From assembly GCF_006711645.1 (NCBI RefSeq), contig NZ_CP041247.1, positions 4,650,001 through 4,714,000 of the forward strand: a stretch of 64,000 nt of DNA. Direction: 5' to 3'. The notes beneath the pieces were generated by a model. It searched no databases. It saw only the letters and a list, made by a program, of their open reading frames with translations, and was not told the DNA's origin. A program made the translations under genes and the position numbers. Origin of the DNA: Klebsiella electrica. GTDB lineage: Bacteria; Pseudomonadota; Gammaproteobacteria; Enterobacterales; Enterobacteriaceae. Shown here piece by piece: positions 38,294 through 48,274 of this stretch (its first letter is position 1; each line of letters starts with the position of its first letter).

Positions 38294-38758
38294 TTACTTT
38301 TCCAGTTTGTCCCAACGCACCGCTGACACAATGCCCCAATTGCCGCTGGCATTGGGCCTACGCCACTTTGCAGTCTCCATGCTACGTAAATACTCAAGTG
38401 CTTCGAAAAACGTGCCAAAACGCTTTTGCGCTACTTTCTCACCTACTGCAAATGAACCATCACGGGAGCTAGCTAGACCGGGATTAAAACATGAGCCATC
38501 CGCCGCATAGGGAACCAACAGTTCCAGGTCGGTATCTTCGGATGAGTCAGACGCTAACAACTGCCACGGCTCAACGCTCAGAGCGTTAGCCAGCACCTCA
38601 ATCGCATCCAGAGACGCATTAGACCCACCGCGTTCAATGCGGCTCATATAGCTACGAGCAAACCCACACCGATCAGCAAACGCCTCTTGGCTCAATCCGG
38701 TGGCTATACGCAGTTCTTTTACCCGCTCGCCAAACTGTATTCTCAGGGATTTTCTCAT
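38294..38758 (-). CDS. XRE-family regulator with C-terminal extension
   Basis: 154 residues from ATG 38758 (MRKSLRIQFGERVKELR); longer upstream starts are less likely. The HTH spans ~8-62 (ATGLSQEAFADRCGFARSYMSRIERGGSN, split). The C-terminal ~70 residues (FGTFFEALEYLRSMETAKWRRPNASGNWG) form a small conserved-looking domain found in other island XRE proteins. It is the first island B gene from the left and may control excision or the divergent membrane protein at 38999. Confidence 0.78.
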   Translation of the reverse strand: MRKSLRIQFGERVKELRIATGLSQEAFADRCGFARSYMSRIERGGSNASLDAIEVLANALSVEPWQLLASDSSEDTDLELLVPYAADGSCFNPGLASSRDGSFAVGEKVAQKRFGTFFEALEYLRSMETAKWRRPNASGNWGIVSAVRWDKLEK

Positions 38759-38998
38759 GCACTGAATGTGCAATTTTGACCACTGAAAGGCCACGCTCCA
38801 TATGAGACATTTTGAATCCACCCTAACTTCAGTGGGCTGAGTCACTCGCATTAGCCGCCTGCCTCATGACAACCCTTAACGATTCAAAATGAACACCAAT
38901 AGTGACATTTAAAACCCACAAAGTATTATGATCGTCATCGGTTGGTCGTCCCCAACATTCGCTAGTAGGCGCGATGTGGTTTTGAAAATGAGGGAATC

Positions 38999-39496
38999 AT
39001 GGCGGGATCAGGTTTTTTATTACCAATGGTGGCGGGTATCGCGCTTAGTTGCGTCAGCTATGGATTTGTTGCTCGCATTGTTTCAAAACGTCAGATCAGC
39101 ACGCTACGCGCAGTTTCATGGGGGATTCTTGGCACTCTCTCATTGGTGCTAGGCGTGTGCGCATTTTCTGCTGTAAGCGCAGAACACCCAGCAGCGAAAA
39201 ACGAGACATCGTGCTTAGGTAACGCCCCGGAATGCTATGCAAAAGCGCACCACAACCCCGTCAAAGAGTGCAAGCAGGTAATGGACAAGAAAGCAGCGTT
39301 TAGCCATGTGTGGCAGGAAAGTGAAGCGCGGCCAGTTTTCAACACTTACCTTTGGCACAACGAGCAAAAGAAAACGATTCAAGCATTTGGACAACAGGCT
39401 AAGGCCATTAACAGCATGAATATGCTGATACCACTACAATACTTTTGTGTTTTTAACGCCAACACCGGGGAAGTCATCGCGGCTTCATTTGAGTAA
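38999..39496 (+). CDS. Small membrane protein of unknown function
   Basis: 165 residues with two hydrophobic helices (about 5-27 and 38-61), then a soluble domain with three or more Cys (TSCLGNAPECYAK, KECKQV, YFCVF). ATG 38999 precedes MAGSGFLLPMVAG. Not recognised. It is divergent from the XRE regulator. Confidence 0.55.
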   Translation: MAGSGFLLPMVAGIALSCVSYGFVARIVSKRQISTLRAVSWGILGTLSLVLGVCAFSAVSAEHPAAKNETSCLGNAPECYAKAHHNPVKECKQVMDKKAAFSHVWQESEARPVFNTYLWHNEQKKTIQAFGQQAKAINSMNMLIPLQYFCVFNANTGEVIAASFE

Positions 39497-39505
39497 CCAC
39501 CATAA

Positions 39506-39530
39506 GCCCCCCGAATTTATAAGTGGGGGC
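39506..39530. terminator. Hairpin between convergent genes
   Basis: GCCCCC (39506-39511) pairs with GGGGGC (39525-39530), loop AT-rich, between the membrane protein stop and the convergent resolvase stop. There is no T-run, so terminator strength is uncertain. Confidence 0.4.
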
Positions 39531-39648
39531 ATTCCACCTCGTAGATCTTCCTGGCTGCTCTAACCGGAAACGGTGCCACAATCTTTTTCACGCTTTGAAT
39601 CTCCCACGCGCCCCCCAACTCGAGATTGCAATGAAAGGGCATGAACGT

Positions 39649-40206
39649 TTAAAGCAACGCGGCTATAGTCGCTCTGGAAACACCGTATTCACGCGCTAAC
39701 GCACTGACACTGGTTCCGCTATTCTTTTTCTCTATAATCGCCCTACGGGCTTCTGGTGCGATTTTAGAAGGTCTGCCCAATTTTTTGCCCTCGGCTTTTG
39801 CTCGCGACAAACCCGCTTGGGTGCGTTCAATCAGTAGATCACGCTCCATCTCCGCAACTGCTGCCAGCATCGACAACAAAAGCTTACCCGCAGCGGAGGT
39901 GAGATCCGTTGTGCCAAGCTGGTGGACGATCACCTTGATGCCGCGATCAGATAACAATCGGACTGTCTGGAGCGCGTCAATAGCATCACGCCCCAAGCGG
40001 TCAAGTTTTGCTACAACCAGCGTTTCATCGTCCCTGATCTTGCCCAGCAACTCTGAGAATGCTTTGCGCTGCATAGCAGGGGTTTTCCCGCTAACGACAT
40101 CAGTAAACCAAAAGTCAAACGTCCAACCAGCTTGCTCAAGCTCCAACCTCTGGTTCTCCGTATCTTGCTGAGCGGTAGAGACACGCCCGTAGCCGAAAAT
40201 CGCCAT
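39649..40206 (-). CDS. Serine recombinase (resolvase/invertase family)
   Basis: 185 residues from ATG 40206. The catalytic domain is complete: FGYGRVSTAQQ with Ser at the active site, VVAKLDRLGRD, and the helix LLLSMLAAVAEMERDLLIERTQAGLSRAKAEGKKLGRP. The C-terminal HTH reads GTSVSALAREYGVSRATI. Tn3-type resolvase size. No transposase accompanies it, so it is an orphan; repeats in 40207-40280 (TGTCAGAAAACGG) could be part of a res site. Confidence 0.88.
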   Translation of the reverse strand: MAIFGYGRVSTAQQDTENQRLELEQAGWTFDFWFTDVVSGKTPAMQRKAFSELLGKIRDDETLVVAKLDRLGRDAIDALQTVRLLSDRGIKVIVHQLGTTDLTSAAGKLLLSMLAAVAEMERDLLIERTQAGLSRAKAEGKKLGRPSKIAPEARRAIIEKKNSGTSVSALAREYGVSRATIAALL

Positions 40207-40429
40207 TCTCAACACCTCTCAATACCTGTCAGAAAACGGTGTCAACAATAGGACGCCTGCCAACAATTGCCAAGGCTAATTTTTCAACATCCCGGAAGAT
40301 ACTTGCGAAGAGGTGCCAGAAAATGGTCGTTTGTTGGCACTCCGGATCTGTTTATACATACAGCAGAGCGTTGCCGCGGAAAACCGGATGGCATAACATG
40401 AAATTCTCTGGGCCAAAAAAGGAACAAAA

Positions 40430-41350
40430 ATGATTGCTCTCAACACAGTCAAGGGAATCATTGAGATCAGCAGTTGGCATGATATCGTTGAGCGCCCGCA
40501 TTTTCGCTCAAACATCAACCCTACAAACGTTGACCTTAAAGAGATCATCGGTAGCTACCAATTTCCAGAAGATGTTCCGTGTGGACTCACAACATGTCAT
40601 CAACCGCATAAACGTGGTTATATCGTAGTGACAAAAGAAGGTTACGAAACCAACATCGGAAAAGATTGTGGCAAAAACTACTTTTCCGTAGATTTCGTCG
40701 AAATGAAGACGCGGTTTGATCGAGATGTTAAAACCTCACTACAACGCGACAACGTCCGCAAGGCAAAAGAAACTGCATCACAACTCCTTGAGCATGTCGA
40801 GGGATTACGGAAACAGCCTAAAGGGGCTGATTGGATCTACTCTCGTATTGAGAGACTCCGCAATCGCGGTGTAATTGGTGAGGCAGCGGCTAACGAAATT
40901 CGTAAAATGCTTAAGGAGAGACGTAAAGAGCTACTCTCTTCTCGTCTTGCATCGAAAGAAGAAAGAGAGCGGGATTTTTCCATGAATCCGTCTTTGGAGG
41001 ATAAATTTCGTGGCCAACCTTATTACATTACTATCGTTACAGGCTCGATTAACCACCTCGAAGCAATGTCTAAAGACAATGATCTCAAAGAACTACTGAT
41101 CCGTAGCGTTACACAAACACTAAGGCAATTAATAGATTGTGATGTCGATAATTTGAAGTCTCGTGAACTTGCACAATTGTCCAAAGAAGCAAGCAACATT
41201 CAAGCAAAAATTAACATGGCCCAAGAGATCATACCGCTTGCACAAAAATTACTGACAGCTTCAAATCTTGAGCCGCTTGCCTTTTGGGTGGAAGAACATC
41301 ATGGAGAACGAGCAGCGGCCCCCTTTAAACGCTTTATTGAACAACTCTAA
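40430..41350 (+). CDS. Hypothetical protein with Cys/His zinc-binding-like cluster
   Basis: 306 residues. The segment CGLTTCHQPHKRGYIVVTKEGYETNIGKDCGKNYF (about 44-78, shown in parts: CGLTTCHQPH, IGKDCGKNYF) looks like a treble-clef or zinc-ribbon site. The rest is a long charged helical region (EIRKMLKERRKELLSS) with a coiled-coil look. A TTTGAG-free start at ATG 40430 follows a weak AAGGAA site. No family assigned. It is not clearly operonic with neighbours. Confidence 0.6.
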   Translation: MIALNTVKGIIEISSWHDIVERPHFRSNINPTNVDLKEIIGSYQFPEDVPCGLTTCHQPHKRGYIVVTKEGYETNIGKDCGKNYFSVDFVEMKTRFDRDVKTSLQRDNVRKAKETASQLLEHVEGLRKQPKGADWIYSRIERLRNRGVIGEAAANEIRKMLKERRKELLSSRLASKEERERDFSMNPSLEDKFRGQPYYITIVTGSINHLEAMSKDNDLKELLIRSVTQTLRQLIDCDVDNLKSRELAQLSKEASNIQAKINMAQEIIPLAQKLLTASNLEPLAFWVEEHHGERAAAPFKRFIEQL

Positions 41351-41751
41351 ACAAGATAACGCTCTTGCACTGAAGCCTCAAAATGTTACTATCAGTATAC
41401 ATTTTGGGGTTTTGGTATACAGACGCTTACCCAAAATGGCGTATCAACAAGGCTCTACAACTAGCGGAGCCGGGGTTTAAAGCGGGCGCACCGTTACCCA
41501 CTGGTCTGGTTCCGAAAGGCGGCGTATGCCAGGGTGCGTGAGGTTGTGTAAGGTGCTGAGTCTTGGACTTGCACAACCAATAAGAATAGTGAGTTATCAT
41601 GTTTTGCAAAGGGTTTACGTCGTGAGCCTTTTTTAAAGCAGAGTAGCTCACATCGCCGATCCAAGCAGGGACCCGGAGAAGAGGTTAAAACTCTGGAAGC
41701 CTGATTAGCCAAGTGCCTCACTGCAACTCATCGCATTGGCCCTTAGGGCTA
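41351..41751. other. Gene-free stretch left of IS5-family element
   Basis: About 400 bases with no supported gene. Several short inverted segments occur around 41480-41560, but none long enough to call. Confidence 0.4.
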
Positions 41752-42667
41752 GGCTGTGTCCCTTAATCGTCTGAGCTATAGTAACCATCTGTTTCTACAA
41801 CATATTGAACTATGGCCCGCTACGACCTTCCCGATGAAGCATGGGATATCATCCAGCCTTTACTGCCCGCTCAACCTGCAACACCACGGGCCGGACGCCC
41901 ATGGGCGGAGCATCGTATGATCATCAATGGCATGTTCTGGGTGTTGTGCTCTGGTGCCCCATGGCGTGATTTACCTGAACGATACGGCCCATGGAAAACC
42001 GTATATAACCGCTTTAACCGGTGGTCTAAGTCGGGTGTGATTAATATTATTTTCAACAGGTTGCTTTCTTCTCTTGATGCTCACGGCCTCGTTGACTGGT
42101 CAGCTACTGCGCTGGATGGCAGCAATATCCGGGCACTCAGGTGCGCCGCCGGCGCGCAAAAAAACATCCCGATATCGCCGGAGATCATGGGCTGGGTCGC
42201 TCTCGCGGTGGTTTTGGCACCAAAATCCATATGGCGACGGATGCAGGCGGTCTCCCGTTAAATATCGTGCTGAGTCCCGGACAGGCTCACGAAAGCCAGT
42301 TCGCATTACGCCTTCTGGACGGAATTGGTGTTCAGCGCCAGAACGGCAGCATGAAACGTCGTGGTTATGCGGTGCTGGCTGACAAAGCCTACTCAGGACA
42401 TGCGCTTCGCAATGAGCTGAAACGAAAAGGGATAAAAGTGGTTATCCCGCGGAAATCTAATGAAAAAATGGCAGCAGATGGTCGTTCACAGCTTGATCGT
42501 GATGCTTATCGTAATCGCAACGTTGTTGAGCGGTGTTTTGGCTGTCTGAAAGAATACCGTCGCATTGCCACGCGTTACGACAAAACGGCGAGGAATTATC
42601 TGGCGATGGTGAAACTGGGTTGCATTAGACTGTTTTACAAAAAATTATGCAATTAAAGGACACAGCC
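41752..42667 (+). mobile_element. IS5-family element (IS427-like group), complete
   Basis: 916 bp bounded by imperfect inverted repeats GGCTGTGTCCCTTAATCG and (reverse complement) GGCTGTGTCCTTTAATTG, 16 of 18 matching. The flanks read CTA at the left and TAG at the right, consistent with a TA (CTAG) target duplication. It carries a two-frame transposase gene. Confidence 0.9.
41812..42656 (+). CDS. IS5-family transposase, expressed by -1 frameshift
   Basis: Frame A (41812-42261) gives the N-terminal part MARYDLPDEAWDIIQPLLPA to LDGSNIRALRC. Frame B (ending 42656) gives the rest. They join at A AAA AAC (42159-42165), a classic -1 slippery heptamer in the A frame. The fusion is about 280 residues with the complete DDE triad: ALDGSN, VLADKAYSG and VVERCFGCLKEYRR. 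This frameshift organisation is normal for IS427-group elements, so the transposase is probably functional. Confidence 0.88.
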
Positions 42668-43058
42668 TAGTTTTGCTCCCCAGAAAAGAGGTTTATAAAA
42701 CATATAAAAACAAAACAAGAAGTTAAAAAGAAAAGACAACACAAGAACCAAGTTCTTGTTGTCTTGAAGTTTCAACTTAGAACCCACCAGACCCCCTAAC
42801 CCACACGACAAAAGCTACCGGAAAAATTATCGCGCCGAAAAGTGGATCTCCTAGGTTTGGAAGCGCCCCTATCAGGCATTGCGTTCAAAAACTTCGGCGA
42901 TTGCAGGCTTTTCCTTATAGAGGCAAACGGCCTAGGATGTTAAGCGACGCGGTAAAGCTAAAACTCGCCCAGATTTCTCATTGATTGCTCGAACTCCGCT
43001 ACGCTTGTTTCAACTGGCTTTGCCAGTCACTCTATGAGAGCGCCGCGAATTCTGCACC
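42668..43058. other. Gene-free stretch right of IS5-family element
   Basis: About 390 bases without a supported gene apart from the hairpin at 42733-42765. Confidence 0.4.
42733..42765 (-). terminator. Strong hairpin, possible minus-strand terminator
   Basis: AAGACAACACAAGAAC and GTTCTTGTTGTCTT pair over 14 bp with a 2-base bulge and a CAA loop. Read on the minus strand it is followed by TTTTCTTTTTAAC, a U-rich tail. No minus-strand gene ends here now, so it may be a leftover from before the IS insertion. Confidence 0.5.
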
Positions 43059-43238
43059 ATGATTTCACTACCTTCTTTAAAACACTCGCCAGAGAGCCTT
43101 ACAGCGCGTTTGAACCGCATATCGCAGCTTCTACTTACGGATGACTGTCTGATTAGCAGTAGCTTCATGGCCCAGTCCGGTTTACTTTATTGCTATCAAC
43201 TAGGAGCCCCCCAAGGGCAACACGGAGATAACGCTTGA
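43059..43238 (+). CDS. Small ORF overlapping the NIPSNAP gene start
   Basis: 59 codons (MISLPSLKHSPESLTARLNR...). Its TGA overlaps the TTG start of the next gene (43235-43238), suggesting a leader or translational coupling. No family recognised and coding status is uncertain. Confidence 0.3.
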   Translation: MISLPSLKHSPESLTARLNRISQLLLTDDCLISSSFMAQSGLLYCYQLGAPQGQHGDNA

Positions 43239-43567
43239 GAACCGTCGAAATACTGCAATACACCTTACGTAAAGGCAGCGGTGCCGCTTTTCACGCCATA
43301 ATGCAGGAAATCAGTGTTCCCCTACACCAAAGCCACGGGATCGATGTTGTTTCGTTTGGCAACTCGCTTCATGACCTGGATTGCTACTACTTGATTCGCG
43401 CCTTTGACAGCGCTGAAAGCATGACTTCGGTTCTCGATGCTTTTTACGCAAGCGCAGACTGGCGCAGCGGCCCACGCGAAGACATCGTTGGCAGCATAGA
43501 GAACTGCATTAAAACAGTGATTAGCCTACCATCAGAAAGCGTGAAAGGGCTGCGAGTGCAATCGTAG
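43235..43567 (+). CDS. NIPSNAP-family protein
   Basis: 110 residues from TTG 43235, with GGAG 7 bases ahead. It has the ferredoxin-like NIPSNAP pattern: YTLRKGSGAAFHAIMQE, GIDVVSFGNSLHDLDCYYLIRAF, and DAFYASADWRSGPREDI. These dimeric alpha-beta barrels act as stress-related or monooxygenase-like proteins; the substrate is unknown. It is a metabolic-type cargo gene without partner. Confidence 0.8.
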   Translation: MRTVEILQYTLRKGSGAAFHAIMQEISVPLHQSHGIDVVSFGNSLHDLDCYYLIRAFDSAESMTSVLDAFYASADWRSGPREDIVGSIENCIKTVISLPSESVKGLRVQS

Positions 43568-43794
43568 GTAATCAAGTGTATTAGCTTAGATTTGACCTAA
43601 AACAGCTAAGGCAGATAGCCAAACCTAATCTGACAGGCAGCTTTGTGCCAGGAGCGGACGGTTTGTAATAATTCATGCTCTTTAAAAGAGCTTTGCATAT
43701 CATTGGATACGCAATAATCTTATCTAGCCCTGATAGCTGAGGGTAGGATAGAAATGCTATTAAGAACTTAGTAAGCCACTGAAGAGAGATATGG

Positions 43795-44232
43795 ATGAAC
43801 TCATTACCAAACCAAAAGATTGTATTTCATCAGCCTGATTCATGTCGTCACTGCCAATCTGACTATGTAAGTGACGTTAAAGTTATGACTATTGAAAAGA
43901 ATTTGAGTTACGGTTGGAAGATCCACGGTAAAGGAGCTCTACATGTTGAATGCAGTTGCCCGATGTGTGGAATGATGTACACCGCTGCTGAAACAATGAT
44001 TCCAATTGAATGTGATAGCTATCTTTGTCCAAGTTGTAATGATGCAGCAAACCTTGAATACAAAGTTTGTAAAATAGAAAGAGACGAGAATGATTTTACA
44101 TTTGAGGCTGAAATTTCTTGCAAGAAATGTCATAAGACAAATAAATTTAGACACGCATTAAAGAGACTTCTAAATATAAAGAAGTTAGAAATAAAAACGA
44201 CTGGGGTTAGCATTGAGCGATTTAACGAATAG
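43795..44232 (+). CDS. Multi zinc-ribbon protein of unknown function
   Basis: 145 residues with four CxxC pairs (CRHC, CPMC, CPSC, CKKC), i.e. two zinc ribbons. There is no nuclease or HTH motif. AT-rich codons. It precedes the HNH gene by about 375 bases in the same direction. Confidence 0.6.
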   Translation: MNSLPNQKIVFHQPDSCRHCQSDYVSDVKVMTIEKNLSYGWKIHGKGALHVECSCPMCGMMYTAAETMIPIECDSYLCPSCNDAANLEYKVCKIERDENDFTFEAEISCKKCHKTNKFRHALKRLLNIKKLEIKTTGVSIERFNE

Positions 44233-44606
44233 TAATAAATACATTATTGCTGGTTCTCGATACTTTTCATTGTTAAAATACATTGAGAATGATAAGTAAT
44301 CATGATTGTGATTATTAAGAAAACCGGCATAACAAAAATTCGAGTGCAATTTCATTATATAATTTAACTGTGTTAATAACCAAAGCCTGCATTGCGCAAG
44401 CTTTGGACTTTTGTGATTAAAGATAATGGTATGTGCAGTGCCCATCACCAGAAGTATGTGAGACTTACCCTGCGTGACAGTCCTCTCAGTGCCAGAAGCG
44501 GAACTTGCTTACATCATGCTATGTTAGTTTGCTGGGAGCAGGTCAAAGATGTTCACCGCGCCTATGCTTCAGCAACACCTTCCAGAACTTTTCAAGGAAT
44601 AGAGAA

Positions 44607-45323
44607 ATGGCTCGTAAGTATGTTTATGGTGATAAACCAATCCGCACAACAACCGCTGAGATAGTGGAAAACGAGTTTGCTGGAAAGGCTACGGCTGCTC
44701 AGGTCGATGCAATTTTAAAGAAAAGATTTCCACATTACAAAGACAATACTTATTTGAATCTGATAGTTAACGCAGTTAACTGCAATCGTGGTCACTGGAG
44801 TTTTAACAGGACTGCCAGACGAACAGATGATGCCACCCATCGCCACCATGAATATGATCGACTTTTCAAGCGCGGAAACGTTTTCGAGGTCTATGATTCC
44901 GCACTTCATGGTGTGTTTGAAATCTATGAAGCTTCAGACGGCAAATGGCTAACACGTCCGGTTAAAAGTGAGTTTGAAAAGGCCATAGAAACAGCGTCTC
45001 AACTTACCTCAGAACAACGTAGAGAGAAGCTGGCTACAGCCAACACCACGCCAGAAAGGGTCATTATAAAGAGCTATACCTTCAAGCGTAATCCCCTCGT
45101 TGTAGCAGAGGTATTAGCCTTAGCTGGAGGTAAGTGTCAAAGCTGCCTACGTGACGCACCATTCAAGCGGGAAGATGGTAGACCGTATCTTGAAGTGCAT
45201 CATGTGGAGTGGCTTGCTAACGGTGGAGAGGACTCTGTTGAAAATGCTATTGCACTCTGTCCGAACTGTCACCGCGAAGCACACTACGGCACGCTTGTGT
45301 TGAAGCCGACTAACATTAAGTAG
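44607..45323 (+). CDS. HNH endonuclease domain protein
   Basis: 238 residues from ATG 44607 (AAGGAATAGAGAA ribosome site); the longer upstream frame is probably not translated. The N-terminal ~80 residues (AEIVENEFAGKATAAQVDAILKKRF) look like a winged or DNA-binding domain. The C-terminal HNH has CQSCLRDAPF, YLEVHHVEWLANGGEDSVEN and IALCPNCHREAHYG. Restriction or mobile-element function is possible; the position in an integrative island next to an IS66 element favours a defence cargo gene. Confidence 0.75.
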   Translation: MARKYVYGDKPIRTTTAEIVENEFAGKATAAQVDAILKKRFPHYKDNTYLNLIVNAVNCNRGHWSFNRTARRTDDATHRHHEYDRLFKRGNVFEVYDSALHGVFEIYEASDGKWLTRPVKSEFEKAIETASQLTSEQRREKLATANTTPERVIIKSYTFKRNPLVVAEVLALAGGKCQSCLRDAPFKREDGRPYLEVHHVEWLANGGEDSVENAIALCPNCHREAHYGTLVLKPTNIK

Positions 45324-45391
45324 TCTTCTTATAGCCCTCAACGTCTGCTCCTCGCTCAAGGCGGATTGTTAGACTTGATTGTATGCTGTCA

Positions 45392-45399
45392 GAGAAAAC
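45392..45399. repeat. IS66 target site duplication, left copy
   Basis: GAGAAAAC directly left of the element and again at 48109-48116 directly right, the 8-bp duplication expected for IS66. Confidence 0.92.
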
Positions 45400-45481
45400 G
45401 TAAGCGCCCCATCTGCGACGTCTTGTGAAAATTGTCCTGTCTGGCAACAATCGCGCCCATCTATTTTGATGGACACGAACG

Positions 45482-46156
45482 ATGAATTCCCAGACAACAA
45501 AAGATATTCCCTGCTTCCGTTCTTATTTGCCTGATGCCCTGCGTTTAAGATTTGAAGATAAACTGACCATCCGGGCCATCGCTCAGCGCCTCGGTCTCAG
45601 TCATTCCACAATACATACGCTTTTTCAGCGCTTTATTGCATCCGGTATCGCATGGCCATTGCCCGATTCAGTCTCATTCGCTCAGCTTGACGCCATCCTT
45701 TATGCCAACAGAAAAAATGAATCCACTCGCCCTGAAATCAGCGAGGAAAAATGGCGAAAAGAACGGCGAGCCAGCTACAGCCGTGAATTTAAGGTCAGTC
45801 TGGCTAAGCAGGCATTACAACCCGGTGCTGTTGTTGCCCGGATCGCCAGAGAGCACGATATCAATGATAACCTGCTGTTTAAATGGAAAAGCCAGTACGA
45901 GGACGGCTTACTGAGCGATGATGATATACAGGAATGCATGCCTGTCCCGGTGGCACTGACTGATACGCCAGAGCCGATCAGACCAGTTACAAATCCCTTC
46001 TGGCGTAACAAGCCTGATGAGTGCCCTGAGTGCGATCCCGAAAACGTCCCACGGTGCGAGCTGCATCTTAAATCAGGTGTGGTAAAACTGTTTGACCCTC
46101 TCACTCCGGAACTGTTACGGGCGCTAATCCGCGAAATGAAAGGCGGTGCCCGATGA
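45482..46156 (+). CDS. tnpA: IS66 accessory protein TnpA
   Basis: 224 residues, longer than many IS66 TnpA. An extra N-terminal HTH (FEDKLTIRAIAQRLGLSHSTIHTLF) precedes the usual one (YSREFKVSLAKQALQPGAVVARIAREHDINDNLLFKWK, split). The stop overlaps tnpB by 4 bases. Confidence 0.88.
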   Translation: MNSQTTKDIPCFRSYLPDALRLRFEDKLTIRAIAQRLGLSHSTIHTLFQRFIASGIAWPLPDSVSFAQLDAILYANRKNESTRPEISEEKWRKERRASYSREFKVSLAKQALQPGAVVARIAREHDINDNLLFKWKSQYEDGLLSDDDIQECMPVPVALTDTPEPIRPVTNPFWRNKPDECPECDPENVPRCELHLKSGVVKLFDPLTPELLRALIREMKGGAR

Positions 46157-46500
46157 TAACTCTGCCAACCGGTACCAGAATCTGGATCATCGCTGGCGTC
46201 ACAGATATGCGTTGTGGCTTCAACGGGCTGGCTTCGAAGGTGCAGAATACGCTGAAAGATGACCCGTTCTCCGGGCATATCTTCGTCTTCCGGGGCCGCA
46301 GTGGCAAAATGGTGAAAATACTGTGGGCCGATCGTGACGGGTTGTGCCTGTTCGCCAAACGCCTCGAGCAGGGCCGCTTCGTGTGGCCGGTGACCCGCGA
46401 CGGGAAAGTGCATCTGACACCCGCCCAGTTGTCCATGCTTCTGGAGGGGATCGCGTGGCAACATCCAAAACGGACGGAACGGCCTGGTATACGGATATAA
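46153..46500 (+). CDS. tnpB: IS66 accessory protein TnpB
   Basis: 115 residues of the IS66 Orf2 family: IWIIAGVTDMRCGFNGLASKVQ, GHIFVFRGRSGKMVKILWAD, LEQGRFVWP. Needed for efficient transposition together with TnpA and TnpC. Confidence 0.93.
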   Translation: MITLPTGTRIWIIAGVTDMRCGFNGLASKVQNTLKDDPFSGHIFVFRGRSGKMVKILWADRDGLCLFAKRLEQGRFVWPVTRDGKVHLTPAQLSMLLEGIAWQHPKRTERPGIRI

Positions 46501-46519
46501 CCCGTGATAAAACAGGGGA

Positions 46520-48076
46520 ATGAACAACACACTCCCCGACGACATCGAGCAACTGAAGGCCCTGCTGATCGCACAGCAGGCGGTTATCGTCCGTCTGTCC
46601 GGTGAAATAACCGGCTATGCCCGCGAGATCGACTCACTCAGGGCGCTGGTCGCTAAACTGCAGAGAATGTTGTTCGGCCGCAGCAGCGAGAAAAACCGCG
46701 AGAAGATAGAAAAGAAGATCGCGCAGGCAGAAAAGCGCATAACCGAGCTCCAGAACAGGCTTGGCGAGGCGCAGTCGCAACTCACCTCAATGGCCGGAGA
46801 TACGGGATCAAAAACATCAGACACTCCCGCCCGCAAAGCGCTTCCGGTAACACTCCCCCGTGACAGGCGGGTTATCTCCCCGGCAGAAACCGAATGCCCG
46901 GTCTGCAGCGGCAAACTAAAACCGCTGGGGGAAAGCATCTCTGAACAGCTGGATATCATCAACACTGCGTTCAGGGTAATCGAAACGGTCCGCCCAAAAC
47001 TGGCCTGCAGTCGGTGCGACTGCATCGTGCAGGCACCACTGCCACCAAAACCCATCGAGCGCAGTTACGCCAGTCCGGCTCTGCTGGCACGCATTATCAT
47101 GGCGAAGTTCGCTGAACACCTGCCGCTGTATCGTCAGTCGGAAATCTACGCCCGGCAGGGCGTGGAGCTGAGCCGCAATACGATGGGGCGCTGGGTTGAC
47201 ATTATGGGAGAACAACTTCGTCCGCTGTATGATGAACTGAACCACTATGTGCTGATGCCGGGTAAAGTGCATGCAGACGACACGCCGGTGAGTGTACTGG
47301 AGCCTGGTCAGGGTAAAACCCGTACCGGGCGGCTGTGGGTCTATGTTCGTGACGATCGTAACGCCGGCTCAACCATGCCGGCTGCCGTGTGGTTCTCCTA
47401 CTCTCCCGACCGCAAAGGTATCCATCCACAGCAACATCTGGCGGACTACAGTGGTATCCTGCAGGCCGATGCCTACGCGGGTTACAACGCTCTTTATGAA
47501 AGCGGGCGGGTAACCGAAGCGGCCTGTATGGCACATGCCCGACGCAAGCTCCACGATGTTCACGTTCGCCATCCAACGGCGGTAACAGCAGAGGCGCTGA
47601 ACCGTATCGGGGCGCTGTACGCCATCGAATCGGAGATCCGCGGTAGTCCGGCAGAAGAGCGACTGACAGCCAGGAAAGCCAGAAGTGTTCCGCTGATGCA
47701 GTCGCTGTACGACTGGATACAACAGCAGATGGGCACGCTGTCGCGTCACTCAGATACGGCGAAAGCGTTCGCATACCTGCTGAAACAATGGGATGCACTG
47801 AACGAATACTGCCGCAATGGCTGGGTGGAGATCGACAATAATCTGTGCGAAAACGCACTTCGAGTGGTGGCGCTGGGACGGCGTAACTACATGTTCTTCG
47901 GCTCTGATAGTGGTGGTGACAGTGCGGCAGTGATGTACAGCCTGCTCGGAAGCTGCAAACTCAACGGCATCGAGCCGGAGGCCTGGCTGCACCACGTGAT
48001 CAGTGTCATCAATACCTGGCCTGCCAACCGCGTGAAAGATCTGTTGCCCTGGAACGTCACCCTCTCTGTAAACTAA
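46520..48076 (+). CDS. tnpC: IS66 transposase TnpC
   Basis: 518 residues. A leucine-rich coiled coil (~20-90) and zinc-binding cysteines ([13 protein letters not shown]) precede the DDE domain: [20 protein letters not shown] and [19 protein letters not shown]. Full length with the C-terminal IS66 tail. Confidence 0.95.
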   Translation: MNNTLPDDIEQLKALLIAQQAVIVRLSGEITGYAREIDSLRALVAKLQRMLFGRSSEKNREKIEKKIAQAEKRITELQNRLGEAQSQLTSMAGDTGSKTSDTPARKALPVTLPRDRRVISPAETECPVCSGKLKPLGESISEQLDIINTAFRVIETVRPKLACSRCDCIVQAPLPPKPIERSYASPALLARIIMAKFAEHLPLYRQSEIYARQGVELSRNTMGRWVDIMGEQLRPLYDELNHYVLMPGKVHADDTPVSVLEPGQGKTRTGRLWVYVRDDRNAGSTMPAAVWFSYSPDRKGIHPQQHLADYSGILQADAYAGYNALYESGRVTEAACMAHARRKLHDVHVRHPTAVTAEALNRIGALYAIESEIRGSPAEERLTARKARSVPLMQSLYDWIQQQMGTLSRHSDTAKAFAYLLKQWDALNEYCRNGWVEIDNNLCENALRVVALGRRNYMFFGSDSGGDSAAVMYSLLGSCKLNGIEPEAWLHHVISVINTWPANRVKDLLPWNVTLSVN

Positions 48077-48274
48077 TTTTTACCCCACGTCCTTCACGAG
48101 GCGCTTACGAGAAAACCGTCAGATCAATTCTGAGCTAATGCAAATCAAGTCTCACCAGACGCATTTTAAGCGTCTCCAAATTTGGCACTATTAAATCCAC
48201 GACCTTTAATAAAAAATGCGCCAGGAAGCGTCCCAGCGCATTCAAGAGCATAACTCAACTGAATAGTAACTGAC

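Larger units (their letters stand above)
45400..48108 (+). mobile_element. IS66-family element, complete
   Basis: 2709 bp with ends GTAAGCGCC and GGCGCTTAC and 8-bp target duplications GAGAAAAC. It contains tnpA, tnpB and tnpC in order. Nothing is broken, so it looks recently inserted and potentially active. Confidence 0.95.

Noticed and set aside
39649..40206. Resolvase as part of a Tn3-family transposon
   Set aside because: No tnpA, no 38-bp inverted repeats and no passenger structure are visible around it.
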